A DNA stretch of 64,000 nt from Gnetum montanum. Its lineage: Eukaryota > Streptophyta > Gnetopsida > Gnetales > Gnetaceae. This document shows, piece after piece, positions 1-12,854 of the stretch (position 1 is its first letter; each line of letters opens with the position of its first letter). The notes beneath the pieces are model-generated. The model was not told the DNA's origin, searched no databases, and saw only the letters and a list, made by a program, of their open reading frames with translations. Both the position numbers and the translations under genes were made by a program. The stretch is taken from the NCBI GenBank assembly GCA_015680685.1, contig MNCI01020918.1, positions 1,153 to 65,152 of the forward strand, written 5' to 3'.

Positions 1-1140
1 ATATCGCGGCCTAGTGTAAGTCGCGTCTCATCAACTACCAATTGTTTTCTAGCTTATTAAGGAATCCTATGACTCTATTAATTACTCATGTAAATATGGC
101 CATAAGGATTTCATGCATAAATGACATGGTGCCATCAACTACAAGATTAAGGTAGAATTTCTTTACCTCGTATTAATACTGAGTGAAGTGCTGGGTAACA
201 TAGCCATAGAAGCTTGTATGCTATAATGACTCATTAAGATTACGTGAATCAAGATTAAGGAACTAATGGTAATTTATCTCCACATTTCTTGTTCACCACT
301 ACATGTCATTAGCAACCACACTTTCTTCTACACCACTCATTTCTAAAGCATCACTTTCCAACTCTTTTAGCACTTATTTAATAGATCACTACTTAGCACA
401 CATTTCATCTAAAGATTAAGAATAAGATTGTATATCTTCAAATATTTCTCTTAATGGAGATCCTATAGGAATATAGGATTTTATGATTGATATTCTTTTT
501 CCTCCTCCTCCCTTGGGATTGATGATTCATGTGTAGGATCATAGACTGAGAATTACTATTTTTTAATCTCCTTCCTCATTGGTCTATGGAATCCTAAACA
601 TAACTACACTAGCATGATGAATTGAAGAATATCCTAAAATTTGAGTTGATTCCATGGAAATTATTCTACCAATGCAAAAAATGCACATCAAAACAATGAG
701 AAGCATAACTTGCATGATCATAAAAAGAAAATCACCACATCTATTGAATCATGTTGTGCATAAGTAACTAAAAATTAAGATAGAAATAGTTAAATATCTA
801 CCAAGTTTACTAAGTATATATCCAAACTAATGTCTCTTCTTCATGACTAAATGTTAAGATACCAAGCTTGAACCACATGAATAACACTAGAAAGAACAAC
901 AAGAAAGAAAAGTGCATAATAAAATCACTAGAATCTAACCTTTAGTAAAAATCTATTAGAGTTTTGCTTGTTTGTAATCCTAGAGGTGTTGTACATACTT
1001 TGGCTTTCTTCAACTTGAGTCAAAGACATTGGTACACTTTATGAATCTCCAACACTTAAAGCCATTTTTAGTAGTCTAGATTTAATGTCCCACATTAATT
1101 GCATCATCATTTTTAGTCCTTTGTCTTTAATTTTCTAACA
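1..1140. other. AT-rich stretch, no gene seen
   Basis: No open frame of useful length, no transposon protein similarity and no clear repeat structure on either strand. It could be an old LTR or intergenic remnant; nothing in the sequence decides this. Confidence 0.5.
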
Positions 1141-1580
1141 ATAAAATTTCACATGATTCACCATATCATTTTGGCTCAACTCTTAGTTTTGACATCTTCC
1201 ATCAACTTCAACATTGATTCGAATGCTGCTTTAGCTCTTTGACATTGGACATCATAATTCACTTTGAATGTTCTATGTCAATCTTTTGATAGCCCATGTC
1301 AATTTTATTTTCAACATTTTGCATTAGATATTCAAATAGAGTTTTAACATATAGCATCAAGTTTATCTTTGATGTCCGATGTGATCTTACTAACTATTGA
1401 TGATTCAAATCAAATTAGTTTTAACAACTCATGTTAAAATTTTTAATGTCTTGTGTTGAACTCACTTTTAATGTTTAATGTCAAACTTCATCTTCAACAT
1501 TCAACATCCTACATTAGACTTTCAACATTTAACATCAAACTTTATACTTTACATCATTCCTCCTATTTAGAAATTTTTCA
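1141..1580. repeat. Degenerate short-motif repeat rich in AACAT / ATCAA words
   Basis: Words such as TTCAACATT, AACATCAAACTTT and TTTAATGTC recur many times here. Similar wording returns near 2710-2760 and 7480-7800, on either side of the gag-protease fragment. This could be the eroded U3 part of that element's LTRs, but similarity between the sites is word-level and I could not align them end to end. Confidence 0.35.
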
Positions 1581-1646
1581 AAGTTTCTAGAAGGTTCTAT
1601 GGTCTCCACTGTGTTGTTCCTTCATGGTTTACTTGGCTTTTTTAAT

Positions 1647-1660
1647 CCTATATATAAGAG
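1647..1660 (+). promoter_or_regulatory. TATA-box-like site
   Basis: CCTATATATAAGAG lies about 1.2 kb upstream of the gag-protease fragment and is followed by a pyrimidine-rich stretch. This fits an LTR promoter, but no partner LTR was found, so the call rests on one motif. Confidence 0.25.
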
Positions 1661-2859
1661 AATATTCCTAAATATAAGGGGTTGGAAACTATAATCATCT
1701 AAATATCATTTCCATATGCTCAAAATTCATCAATGCTTTTATTCTAAGAGATTAGCCATTCATTTCTACTCTCTTTTACTTGTCTTTCTCCTTCACTAAT
1801 AACATATTGTATCTCCTTTTTTTCTATCCTCTTGACACATGATGATCTACTAAGAGTTAGATTAACATATCGATTTGATTTCTTTTAAAATTCTCACCTA
1901 CTGAATCTACTTCTATTCTTGTTGTATTTGTATCAATGCACTCATTGGAGCAAGTACAAGGTAATATATATCCTCATTGGATGCCTTCAATATCTTGTAC
2001 ACATCTAGAAAAACAATTTTGTAAATTTCTTTATTTTTTTGGTAATTTTTGGTTTTCTATTTTTGAATCTTTTGTCTCTAATTTTTTCCAAATTCACTTC
2101 AAATTTGTCCAACTCAAATTTTTCCTTCTAGTTTTTCATGCATTTACTAATATATCTATTTCCTTTCTATATTATTTTTGAATGTTTTCATTGCCAATCA
2201 TGCATTTATATTAATCTATGTTTTCTTCTTCACATAGACATTTTCTACAGGAATTTTATATGTGTAATCGTTTTGCTCAATACCCACAAACATTAGCAAA
2301 TTGTTTCACTCAAATTGCTGGATTTGTCCTTCAATCCTGAAGTTTATTTCTAATTTAAGGAAGATTACTCAAAAGGTTGGTTTTCTTGGATTGTTTGGTT
2401 GCAAAAAAAAAAACTACCTTAGTTTTATGTTAGATTATGTTGTTTTCTATTCATTATGATGATTCCTATAGCAATACATGTGATTCTAAAAGGAGAACCT
2501 CCATAGAAGTGAACATTTTCTAAGATGGTTCTCTATTCCAACTTTACTACAATTTTGATTTCTTTAAATGTCTCATTGTATAGTTTTGGTCTTTTTTTTC
2601 TAACTATCTAGTATTAACATCATGTAGGCACATATACATCATCTCATTTTCTCTCTATGATATTTACATCATTTTTTTGATTAATTTCTATTGCTAACTT
2701 TTTTTTCACATGCCACATCAAAACTTTTAATGTTACACTAAAAATCTATCATTTCAACATGTCCTTTGAAATTGAAGTTTTTTATCTTTTTTTTTTCTTA
2801 AATGAAAACTTGTTTTCAGGGATGAGATAACACAATAGTAATAGCCCTATGATTTTGTA
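1661..2859. other. T-rich stretch, no supported gene
   Basis: An 81-codon open frame at 1936-2181 is mainly Phe/Ile/Leu, as expected by chance in T-rich DNA, and matches no family I know. No primer-binding site was found ahead of the gag remnant. Confidence 0.5.
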
Positions 2860-3929
2860 GAATCTTTTCAATCATTGCTATCACTTCATCATCTACTTCA
2901 AGTACTGCCAAAATCTAGAAGCTACTAGATCTTAGAAGAAATTAGGCATTTTTAAGTTGGCTTAGCTTGACCAATTACAAAGTAGCTTGTGACAAATGGG
3001 AACATGACTACACCTTGATTGTTGATGCACTCAAAATCATGGTACAGTATGAGGAGGTTCACAATCTACCATCTTTTCTTCCAATTCCTAATCATCCCAT
3101 TGAGCTGGATGATGAAGGAGCTTAAGATCTGATGTATAAGAGAAGATGCAAGAGCAAGTTCATCTATAAATTAAAAAAGCTAGGATAAAGAGCATCCTAG
3201 ATCAACTTCTTTGTTCTCATGTCACTTTCAGAATAAGGCAATGTTGCTTCTAAATTAGGTATCCATCTTATAGATGAAGATGAGGAATAAAAAATTGGGG
3301 AACTTGGCAAAGGTAACCCCTATGCTCATCATATTCATCATGTAAACATCTCAACTGCTCAAGGTAGTGCACCTAGATCTATTGCACTTTCTACTAAATA
3401 ATTTAATATCTATCTTACTATTGCTCCTCGTTACCAACGTTTTCCATCAAATAATGTTAGTAATCAATGTTACATCTTTCATTCATTGGCTCTAGCCATT
3501 AGAATCACTTTTTATTACATTCCACAACCTCAACTCACTGTACCTCCATTTCAATCCTTTCCATTGTCAACTATTGCTTCACAATCCTTTGATGGTTTAC
3601 AATACATAGATGATTTTTCTTTTCCAATATATCCATCTACCTTAGTTTTCTTCAATATACCATCATAGGTTGGAGTGAGCCTATTGCTTATGGATCTTCT
3701 TTTTAAACTTCTTCATCAACTACTATGATTTCCTCCCTTATCAATTCTACGACAATAGATCCATAGCTACTTATGCTACATGATGACATGATGCTACATC
3801 TTTGAAACAATGAAGAAAAAGTGATCAAGATACTTAGCTTATAAGGAAATGTTCCAATTTCCATGAACAAGATTTTAAATTACCTTATTAGATCCCTTTT
3901 CTGGTCTTTCCAAAGGGCATTATGCTACC

Positions 3930-4830
3930 TTTCTTTACGAAGTATAATGGTAAAATGGGAGACTCGATGAATTATGTGGTTAGTTTTAGAAATGAGTGCA
4001 TACTTTTGGCTTCTTATCCTAACATTGTGCTGGGATGCTTCTCCAAGTCATTATTTGGAAAATCTCTAAAGTAATATATGTTCCTATCACATGGATCTAT
4101 TATCTCTCTAGAGAAATTTCTTGTAGCCTTGATTGAACACTTCAAGTTTAATATACCTTAAAGAACTAGTATTATGTCTTTTGTTGTCATCAAGAAGGCT
4201 CTAAATGAACCCATCAATAAGTTCATTTTTCAATGCATAGTAGCATCAACAAAGTTACCTTATCATTTGAATGAATGTCAATTACAAGATATCTTTGAAG
4301 AAATTGTCAATGATTACATTTAGAAGAGGATGAATTATCCTACATCTCATTCTTTGAATGATGTTGTCCTAGCCACTAGACATATTGAAGAAGCTATCAT
4401 TTAATACAATGACCAAGAATTCATGGTAGTTCGTAATCAAGCTACTAAGGTTGCTAAACAAGAGAAGACTACCCTAAGTTCCACAAGTGTTTCTTCTCTT
4501 CCTAAGGGATAAACCAATGTTTTTTCAACTACTTCCTCATCTGCTCAGCCATCTAGGCCTCAAATGAGTAAGGATTAGTACACCAAGACACCTATGAGGT
4601 ATTCTTTACTCCTGAATAATCTTCTTAGGGATGGTCACCTTAAGAAGAAGTAGATCTCCAATCAAGTGAGAGAACCTTCCATCAGATTCAAGTAATTACT
4701 ATATATCCTTTTCAATCATAAGGAAACCCTAAGATACCTAAGTGGAAGAACTATCATAAGTATTGCTATTATCATGAGACTATTGTACATGATACAGACA
4801 ACTATTGAAATATGAAAAAGATTATGTACA
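3930..4830 (+). pseudogene. gag: Ty3/gypsy (Tat-like) gag remnant
   Basis: Gag builds the cytoplasmic particle that packages element RNA. Frame fragments from about 3930 to 4405 read as a retrotransposon gag core: a TKYNGKMGDSMNYV-like start (typically YDGTGDP.DHV.), then FRNECILLASYPNIVLG, FLVALIEHFKFN and FIFQCIVASTKLP. A Cys/His segment at about 4758-4808 (KYCYYHETIVHDTDNY) resembles the YC.YH...GH.T..C zinc-binding segment of Tat gags, with the second Gly and last Cys lost. Stops interrupt the frame (for example at 4321 and 4402). Lineage is inferred from this motif and the protease that follows. Confidence 0.55.
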
Positions 4831-5474
4831 AGATCTCACAAATAAGGGAAAGATAGTAATGGAAAGTGATACATCCATAATTCATCTAGACAACCTCTAG
4901 CTAGAGGTATTTCATAACTCCTTGAGGGCTAGATTGACAATTTCAACCTTTAGGCTTGAATACAAAGCTATTAAGTCTCTATGAAAAGAGTGTTATGTTG
5001 TTCATTGATCCTATTACAATCAATCTAGGTGGTCCTTACTACAACCTTAGATGCCCTATATGATCCATTGGTTTGAATACACTACACCCTCTAGGCCAAA
5101 GTGCTCATCATTACCTCCTTATCACATTTATGTCAAAAGCACTCATTAGTTTACTTGTGCTTAGAATTTGTCATTATCTACTTCCTATATTGCTATATCT
5201 CATTCAAAACCTAAAAATGCTCTTCCATCTACTACACTCCATGCATCTTCTTTTCCTTTACATCAAGGAAAGATTCTAACCCATAGTTAACTGACTATTG
5301 TGTCCCACTCAGCTAAGAAAAAGGAGAAGATAACTGATGCTCTAAAGCAACCTTCTAGGACAACAAATAATATTTCTTTTTAGCATCAAGAGAAAGCTAC
5401 ATCCTAGGTGAACTTCTATTTTCTTCTAATCATATTAAGCCTATTACAGTAGCACCTAGTCCAAAGACACTAAT

Positions 5475-6330
5475 ATGTCCTTTTATGACCTCGTGGAAAC
5501 TTCTAAAGAATATCATGCTACATTATATGATATTCTAAAGAAGATTGTGGTTCCAAGTGATATTCCTACTCAAACAAAAGCTATATCTTCCTTTCTTCAA
5601 GTCCCTCACTATGAAGTAGATAGTGTTAAGTTTTGTTATGAGAATATCAAGACAAACATGAAGATGATCAATATCTATCAGCTCTCATTTTATATTACCA
5701 TCAAAGTATCTCCATAAGTTATAGTTCCTCTAATACATGTTGATGATGGTGTTGGATTGAATTTGATCACATGGGCTATTATCAAGAGTCTCAGTCTCTA
5801 GGATCAGGTAGTATTTAATGAAACCTATATTAATTTTGTTTTCTTTAATAGAACTCAAGTAGAGATTCTAGATTTCATTAGGATACCATTTACGGTAGGA
5901 ATGTTATCTATTCTAATACCATTTTTATGATGATACATGAGTGTCTTGGTGTTAATGGTATACTAGAATGTCCATGGCTAGCTCAACATAGAGCTATTTC
6001 TTCTCTTACACATCAAGAGATTCACATACCTATTCACAATAATGAGGTTAAAATATCTTTGGATAGATAGATTCCTAGTATTTCTCACCTAGATAAAGAG
6101 GCATGTTTCTATTAGCTAAGTGGAAAAATGGTTGAAATCCAACTTCAACCAGTAGGCAAGCCTATAGTTTCTTACTCCTCTAAAGCTTCTAAGGTTATAT
6201 TTGATTTTGTAGATTTGGGCAATGAGTTTATTTCTGATGTTAAATTTATTAATTTAGGCTTTGATGAACTAGAAATATCTTCACTTAAGAAGAAGGATTC
6301 TCCTTATCCTTTTTATTCTATAGCTTGAAA
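5475..6330 (+). pseudogene. Retropepsin-like (aspartic protease) domain remnant, Tat-type
   Basis: Protease matures the Gag-Pol polyprotein. An 80-codon open piece (5475-5717) precedes VDDGVGLNLITW at about 5740-5775, which sits where Tat-type proteases have their active-site DG(S/A) and LN segment. VNGILECPWLAQHRAISS near 5950-6003 matches the YN.LLGRPW.H...AV.S signature of this family, with LGRPW changed to LECPW. A last open piece (6128-6328) is acidic spacer sequence. At least two frameshifts and several stops separate the parts, so it is not functional. Confidence 0.55.
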
Positions 6331-6400
6331 ATTTATTGTAAAAACTATCATCTTAGATCCTTAGCCTTCAATGGCTCCTTACCTTGTTTAGCATGTTTTA

Positions 6401-8431
6401 TTTTCCATTATATGGTGCACATTTACTAGTGCATGATAGGATTTTCCTTTTGTTTATTTTTTTCTACTTGTTATCATCACACAATTATGGTTAGTGAATT
6501 TTCTTTGACATTTTTTAATCATTTTTTGTTAATGGTAAACATTAAATTAACAAATGGTTGATGCTTTTGATGTATAATGTCAATTTGTTATGATTGTTAC
6601 TAAAAAAATACAAAAATAACTTTTAAAGTTTTTACTAACCATTTGGTCTGAGGATGAACCTTCATCCCTCTTGCCACTTAGTATGCTCTTTGTGGACTTT
6701 AATCCATAATTAATGAAGCCATCACCTATTTTCATACTCTCTCCAAAATCTATATGTTCATAGACTCTTCTATTAAACATTGAACTGAGACATCACTTGA
6801 GGTTTCCAATTCTGATGTTGTGATAGATCTCATAATAGATTTTAAAGAAATGTCATATAATCATAACTTTAAATGTGTAGATCATTGAAACTATACCATA
6901 AAATTTAAAGTTAGTATGTTTAGACAATAAAGGATAACCTTATTTTAATTCTAAATCTTTTCTAGCTCACCTCTCAACAAAAATCTGGGTGCTGGATGAA
7001 TTAGGCATTGCCCTTGTTGTTTGTGTTTCTAACAAAAATGTACTATTAGCATTGAATTGCTAATATTATCTATGCTTCCATAGCTTGTCTAGGCATTTTC
7101 TATACACAAGAACATCATTGGTTAACTTCTCAATCTCAAACCATAGCTCAAAGATAACTTTCATGAGCTCTATGGAGAATCCTTTAAGGATTATCTCCAA
7201 AGACTATAGGAACACTTCCTCTGTTGCACATATTTATATCACCACATGAAAGTATGTGATGCAGAATTTTAGTAATTTTGTAGCATCTTTCCTCATGCTT
7301 AACTTTGGTAGAATCAGTATGTTATGTTCAAATAGTGGCTTGGTCATTATTAGGCTAACTTTTCTTCAATTTTTCTCTAAGATACATCTTTCATCTATGA
7401 GAAAGAATTGCATTGGCTCAATTACTAATAGTCTCAATGTTGTGGCATCCCTATAAAAATAAATAGATGCATTTTAGAAGCACAATAAAAGATGTCAACA
7501 TGTTCCATGTCAAAATTTGTTATACTTTAAATCATTTCTTCCCAATCCATTGATATGATCTATCATACTTAATTTTGATAATTAAGATCACCTACCCTAA
7601 TGTATTTAGCAAAAACTCCTAAGTGGAAATTTTTAGTTTTGAAATTTCACATCAAAATAATCTACATAATGCATTCAAATTTAAACATATTTGGTAAAAA
7701 CATCATGGATGTTACAAATTGTTTCTTTTGTTGCATGGCATTATGTACTTTCAACATAGCGTTAACATTGACTTTTAACGTTTAACATCAAAATTCATTT
7801 TTGAGGTGTAGCATCATCAACACTTATCATTTACCAAAAATGATCTACCTCTACCATGTTAAAATCTCACATAGAGTTTATTCCGCATCATGTTCTTCGT
7901 AGCTAAAACCCCTAAAAATTTTCTTTTCTTAAGATTTTGTAGAAATGATTGCAAATTCATTCATAGAAATGTTGATTTAGTTATAATTTTACTACCACTA
8001 TCTAATATATTTATCAAATTTAGCTTAAAAACAACATGAAAATTTAAAATTCATTACCCTAACTTTGTCACATTGTAAAACACTATAGCAATGATATTAA
8101 ATCTTTAAATATTGAAAAATTTCACTATAAATCTACATAACATGTCTAAATTTTGATGTGCATCTAGTTTACTAGTAAATTGAGCTAAGAAATTGACACA
8201 TGGATTCAATTTCTAGTCAAAAACCTAAGGACATGTTCAAAAACCTGCAAAACTTAAGTAAAGTTTTGGGCTTCTTTATCCCCACCATAAAATTGAACTA
8301 AAATATCAAATTTTTAGTTTAATCTACTCTAAACTACCATCAAAGATCAAATTCAAGCTCCAAGATTTAGTAATTGGCTAAATATTTTAGAATCTTAGCA
8401 TATTATAAAACTTTCATCATGGTAATACTAT
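6401..8431. other. AT-rich stretch between two gypsy remnants, no gene seen
   Basis: Short chance frames occur on both strands (6580-6780 minus, 7256-7456 plus, 7600-7785 plus); none resembles a known family. AACAT/ATCAA-rich wording like that at 1141-1580 appears near 7480-7800. The 5 bases ending at 8431 (ACTAT) are the probable left target duplication of the next element. Confidence 0.45.
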
Positions 8432-8469
8432 TGAAACACCACCAAGAAAATGGATGTTGTAACCCTTTN

Positions 8470-8962
8470 CAGGTGTAGCTGGTATCCAAATCCTGCATGG
8501 TTTCTATTTATTATAAATTTTGATACCTCCAAGGTACCAAAACCATTTCAGTTACTAAAAATATTAAATGGGAATTTTACCCATATTGGCTTTTTCCATC
8601 CACGGTGGAATTCTAGAAGCAACACTAGCCTTCTAGGAGCAATGCTAGGCTATAGAAGCAACACTGGCATGTAGGGACAACCTTGGGCTGCAGGAGTAAC
8701 ATTGAGGCTGCAAGAGCAATGATGAGGTTGCAGGAACAACACTAAGTTGCAAGAGCAATGTTGGACTCTTGGAGCAATGCTGGGCTATAAGAGCAATGCT
8801 AAGCATGCTAGAGTTAAACCCCCCAATGTTGAGCATAGGTGCCTCTAGTGTAGAAAAGGTCATATCTCTTGCCCCACACAAAACCCATGAAAATGCCAAT
8901 TTTTGTAGTCCAAAAGGCATTTTTGACCCTCCCAAGCCCAAATATAGATATAATATGAACGT
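8470..8962. other. N-bounded block inverted relative to the 3' LTR
   Basis: Single Ns at 8469 and 8963 are the only Ns in the window and exactly delimit this block. Its reverse complement matches about 20000-20437 of the 3' LTR: for example GGTATCCAAATCCTGCATGG here against CCATGCTAGATTTGGATACC there. Sequence outside both Ns is colinear with the 3' LTR. Simplest reading: a contig placed in the wrong orientation between two gaps. Confidence 0.85.
8615..8812. repeat. 19-20-bp minisatellite inside the LTR, about 10 copies
   Basis: Units of the form GAGCAATGCTGGGCTATAA repeat about ten times with a 19-21-bp period. The same array is at about 20135-20300 in the 3' LTR on the opposite strand, because the block here is inverted. 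Confidence 0.75.
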
Positions 8963-9763
8963 NATTTAAGATCTAAGAGCTTTGAAAACTTATTGCAAAC
9001 AAAAGGCTTTTGAAGATTTTCAAATGTGGAAACATAAAACCATTTTTTTCATTACTTAGAATTAGAGATTGTGTGACAATTTGATGTAATGTTGAGCTAT
9101 CTGGGCATCAAGACTCCCAGTGTGGCTCTTCATTGTGGCACAAAAACCCTCACACATCTTAACCTTTTATACCACCAATGCTATAGATTTGGTTAGGAGA
9201 ATAGTAAGGTTTTGCAATTTCAAGACTTTTAGAGCACCTAGATCATGGAGCTGACTATGGTTTTCAAGGCTACTAGCTTCAATAGACTCCAAACCCCCAT
9301 TGAAGTGAATCCTTTACATCCCTAGGTACCATTTATATGCATTCTAAACTTTCTTTATTTCATTATAATAAAGTTTATAGTTTTGTTTGTTGTGTAAGTT
9401 AGTGTACATTTATTCTAGTCAGTGCATTTATTTTAAGCCAAATCTACATTACATGTTGTTTTTATTACCCCTTTTTACACTTTCTAAGTCCTTAGGTAAT
9501 TGGCTAGACCATCCAAAGTACCTTGGATCCTCTTTTACAAAGGTCCTTAAGATCTAGGATTAAAGCTATTCTGCCCTGAATTTTTGGTTTTCTAGCAACT
9601 GAATTTTCTAGTCACTATACTTTGTTGGTAGTAGAAGAAGGGCCTCCATCCAACTTCTGCATCCAATCCTATTTTCCATTTTAATAAAATTTTTGCAAGT
9701 ACAAGACTTTAGGTTTACATCAAAACATCTTTAAAAATTAGTAAAAAGTTTTCCTACAACAAA

Positions 9764-10470
9764 AAATAATGCTACCATCCATCTCCCTATCATCAAAACT
9801 TAGCATGAAGGTTTTATATGATTTGGGTTTTGAAAAATTTTTCACAATAGTTTCTAGACATTGTAATGCTAGCTTGGTTGCAAGTTGCACCTACCTTTGT
9901 GTGTTTCAAAGGCCTACATTACTCCTTGAAAACCATCCAAAACCTTACCCTCCTCTACTATAAAAATTTCCTAGCAAGGCTAGCATTGGTGTTCTATCAA
10001 AATCAAGAAAACCTTTGAAAATAACATATTTTTTTTCAAGAAAACCAATGTTGCTGCCCATCTCCCTACCACCAAAACCTAACATGGAGGTTGTAGGTGA
10101 TTTAGATTTTTTTAAAAATTTCACAGTAGTTTCTAGACATTATAAGGGTAGTGTGATTACAAGTTGCACCTACCTTTTTGTGTTCCAAAGGCTAGAATTT
10201 CTCCTTCACAACCATCCAAAACCTTATTCCCCTTTACTCTAAAAATTTTCCAACAAGGCTAGAATTGGTGTTCTGTCAAAATCAAGAAAATCTTTGAAAG
10301 ACAACATTTTTTCTACAATTAAAACCAATGTTAGCATCCATCTCCCTACCACCAAGATGGAGTGTGGAGGTTTTAGGTGATTTGGATTTTATAAAAATTT
10401 TTATAGCAATGGCTAGACATTATAAGGATAGCATAATTACAAGTTCCACTTGCCTTGGTATGTCCCAGTG
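9764..10470 (+). repeat. Tandem repeat of about 280 bp, two and a half copies
   Basis: Three blocks begin near 9769, 10050 and 10329 with CCATCTCCCTA and share CTAGACATT, AGTTGCACCTACCTTT and ACCATCCAAAACCTTA in the same order; the third is partial. The apparent 64- and 75-codon frames at 9769-9963 and 10015-10242 are the same sequence in two repeat copies, not genes. The array lies in the untranslated leader just after the 5' LTR. Confidence 0.75.
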
Positions 10471-11440
10471 AACCATCATTAGGGTGTACTAGGAGAACTT
10501 TGGCATGTTGCAAATCTAAGATAGCTAGTAGGTCCCCCTAGTAGCTTTACTGTAAAGCACTTTTCCTTCCATGCAGGTTTTGGCATCATCAACTATGAAC
10601 TTGACAATTAGGACAGAAGACCAAAGTTGTAATGTCTCCATGATAGAATTAGCCGTATAAGATGACAAGTGTTATTATATCATCACACTAAAGTTTTGCA
10701 ATAAATAGGCCAAGAATTCTCTTGCCCCTATCTCAAACAACAAGGAACTATGCTCCAAGACCATATTTGCAAGTGGGTTGTTGGGCTTTAAGGAAGGCCT
10801 TGAATGGAATCAACAACAACACATTGTTAAAACCACCATTAATGTTTTCATCTATGATTCATAACACTTAACAAAAACCCAAAACTAGGAATAACTTTAG
10901 TTAAGAACCAAAAACAACCAAGTAGCCTACTAACTAACTTCATGGAAGACCTACATAAAAACTATAAAATTTTTATGTTAAAAATATCAAACTATGTAGA
11001 CTAGCCTACACGTACAATAAGAACCATATGTCAATTTGAATCTCCCAAGAATTCTAGCTAAGGTTCCTAGTTAATGGTGAAATTAGGCATAGTAAAACGC
11101 TCTAGGAAAAATAGTTTAAAATTTTCTAAAAATTCAAATGAGTGTTGAAAACCAAAACAAAATCAACATGCAAATAGCCTAAGAAAACTTTGAACACGAT
11201 AACTAAAGTACAAAAACACCTACGCTATAATCCTAAGCTTGAAGAAAATTCAAAATACCATACAAAACCTTAACAAAGTTTTACCAAATGCACACAAGCA
11301 CACAAAACTAAAGAAAATGGCCATAGAAAATCATTGATTAAAAATAACAAAAATATTTTAAATAGAATCAAATCTAAACTATCCTTACATCCCTAGAGAT
11401 CCCTAGGAAGGAAATTGTAGGAAAAAATCATCCAATGTGC
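10471..11440. other. Leader or internal region of the Tat element, no gene recognised
   Basis: No gag-like frame, zinc knuckle or protease motif on either strand. Composition becomes A-rich toward the right, leading into the next array. Confidence 0.45.
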
Positions 11441-12130
11441 CAACATCTCCCATCTTTACAGGGGTAAAACCGTAAAAACCAAAAGACTTATTTAGCATAG
11501 GTTTTTAAAAATATCATTAAAAATCAACCACAAATCCAAATTCAGTAATTATAGGACCATATGAAACCCTAAAAAAAGAACTAAAAATTCAAAACTTTAA
11601 AACACAAAAAATTGCTATCCATTATTGTAGAAAAAATTCTTGAAATGACATTAAAAATAGAAAAATGTCATGGAATCACACCTACACCAGCTAATGAAAA
11701 ATTTCACCTAGAATTAACTGTAAACCCAAATTCCATGATTTTATAGCCATTTAAAACCTTAAACTATAGAATAGAAACACATAACCTCATAGACCCAAAA
11801 TTATTAGCCATTTTTACATAAGAAATTGCAAAATTATCATGAAAGAAAAGAAGAAAACTGAAAAACCACTGTAAACTAGCTTATGGAAAAATTCATAGGG
11901 AATTAATCATAAGTTAAAATTTAGTGGTTCAACCATCATTTCAACTATGTAAAAACATAATATGATCCTATGGCATCAAAATTAAAAAATTCCCAGTCAT
12001 TTTCATAAGAAAAAAATACATAAGTGGTATTGCTTTTTTGGTGGAAAATAGGAGAAATGTATAAAATTAACTGAAACAAAACTTTATAACTTTGCACAAG
12101 CCAATCCTAACACCAAAGAAACAATGTAAA
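11440..12130. repeat. Degenerate tandem repeat with a period of about 188 bp
   Basis: Blocks starting near 11681 (CACCTACACCAGCTAATGAA) and 11869 (CCACTGTAAACTAGCTTATG) align along their length, sharing a GAATTAA..TAA segment, an AGCCAT/AGTCATTTT..CATAAGAAA segment and an A-rich tail. A diverged preceding block and a partial following block are also visible. Non-coding. Confidence 0.5.
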
Positions 12131-12854
12131 CCCATAAACACCACTTAGAAATAGAGTAGGAATTTTTTGAAACTTGATTTTAATAAACACATCAATCTAG
12201 ATTTGAAAAAAAACCTAAGTTACAAATAAGAAAAATCTCAAAAATACATGGAAAATGGTCAATAATGGTGCACCTATGGGTTATGGAAGTAGATCCTTGT
12301 CCAAGAAAAGGTCATGGCAGGTGTGAGAGCCTCTTTTATATAGCATTAGTATCCTCCAAGGTAGGTTTCTTGCTTACAGTGTCCTTCCTCTTCGTCATGG
12401 TGATGAGCGACAATGCAAGAAACCTTTAAAAATATTTAGAATATTGGCAATAATACTACTCTTGATTGATCCTTGCAAGAAATGCTGAGGGTTGAAGGGA
12501 TTTATACCAAAATTAATACCAAATCTTTGAACTAGTATGCTACTAGTGATGAGATGGGTTTTGCAAGTGATGTTTGTGAAATCATTAGGTTAAAAGCCAA
12601 TTCTATATCTATGCATCTCACTCCTTAGTCTCCCTTTCCTAATTCATTCACTAAACTCATTTTTCACTAATAGTTCAAGGGGAAGAAATTTTTGCAACAC
12701 TAGGATGATGGCAGTTCAAAACCCTAAATCAAAATTTCAATTTAGCTGAACTCCAATAGATGCCTCTGAAGCAATGGTGTTTAAAGCCTCAAAACACGTC
12801 TACCCTGGGATTTAACCTTCATGTAGCATTGAAAAACATCTTTTAACTTCAAAT
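12131..12854. other. Spacer between two repeat arrays, no gene seen
   Basis: CTTTTATATAGC near 12330 resembles a TATA box, but nothing else suggests a promoter or LTR. No protein similarity was seen. Confidence 0.4.

Larger units (their letters stand above)
2860..6400 (+). mobile_element. Orphan gag-protease fragment of a Tat-lineage Ty3/gypsy retrotransposon
   Basis: Gag core, a Cys-His segment and a protease-like domain follow each other on the plus strand, all shattered by stops and frameshifts. No RT, RNase H or integrase follows, and no LTR pair could be placed around it. The protease is followed by the kind of spacer normally seen between protease and RT, so the 3' half has been lost. 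The 12.8-kb Tat element downstream has the opposite defect: it has pol but no recognisable gag. Confidence 0.6.
8432..9619 (+). repeat. 5' LTR of the Tat-lineage element (with misoriented block)
   Basis: Starts TGAAACACCACCAAG and aligns to the 3' LTR start at 19838. From about 8964 to 9619 it follows the 3' LTR closely, including the stretch with ATTATAATAAAG, and ends at 9619 opposite the 3' LTR end (..CTATA versus ..CTACA). The middle (8470-8962) aligns only in reverse orientation and is bounded by single Ns. The copy is about 170 bases shorter than the 3' LTR because sequence is missing at the Ns. Confidence 0.8.

Noticed and set aside
1936-2181. 81-codon frame as a membrane protein
   Set aside because: Phe/Leu/Ile richness follows from T-rich DNA; no start context, homology or neighbouring gene.
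8470-8962. Genuine biological inversion within one LTR
   Set aside because: Both breakpoints coincide exactly with single Ns and sequence is missing at each, so an assembly flip is the simpler explanation; left open as a test.
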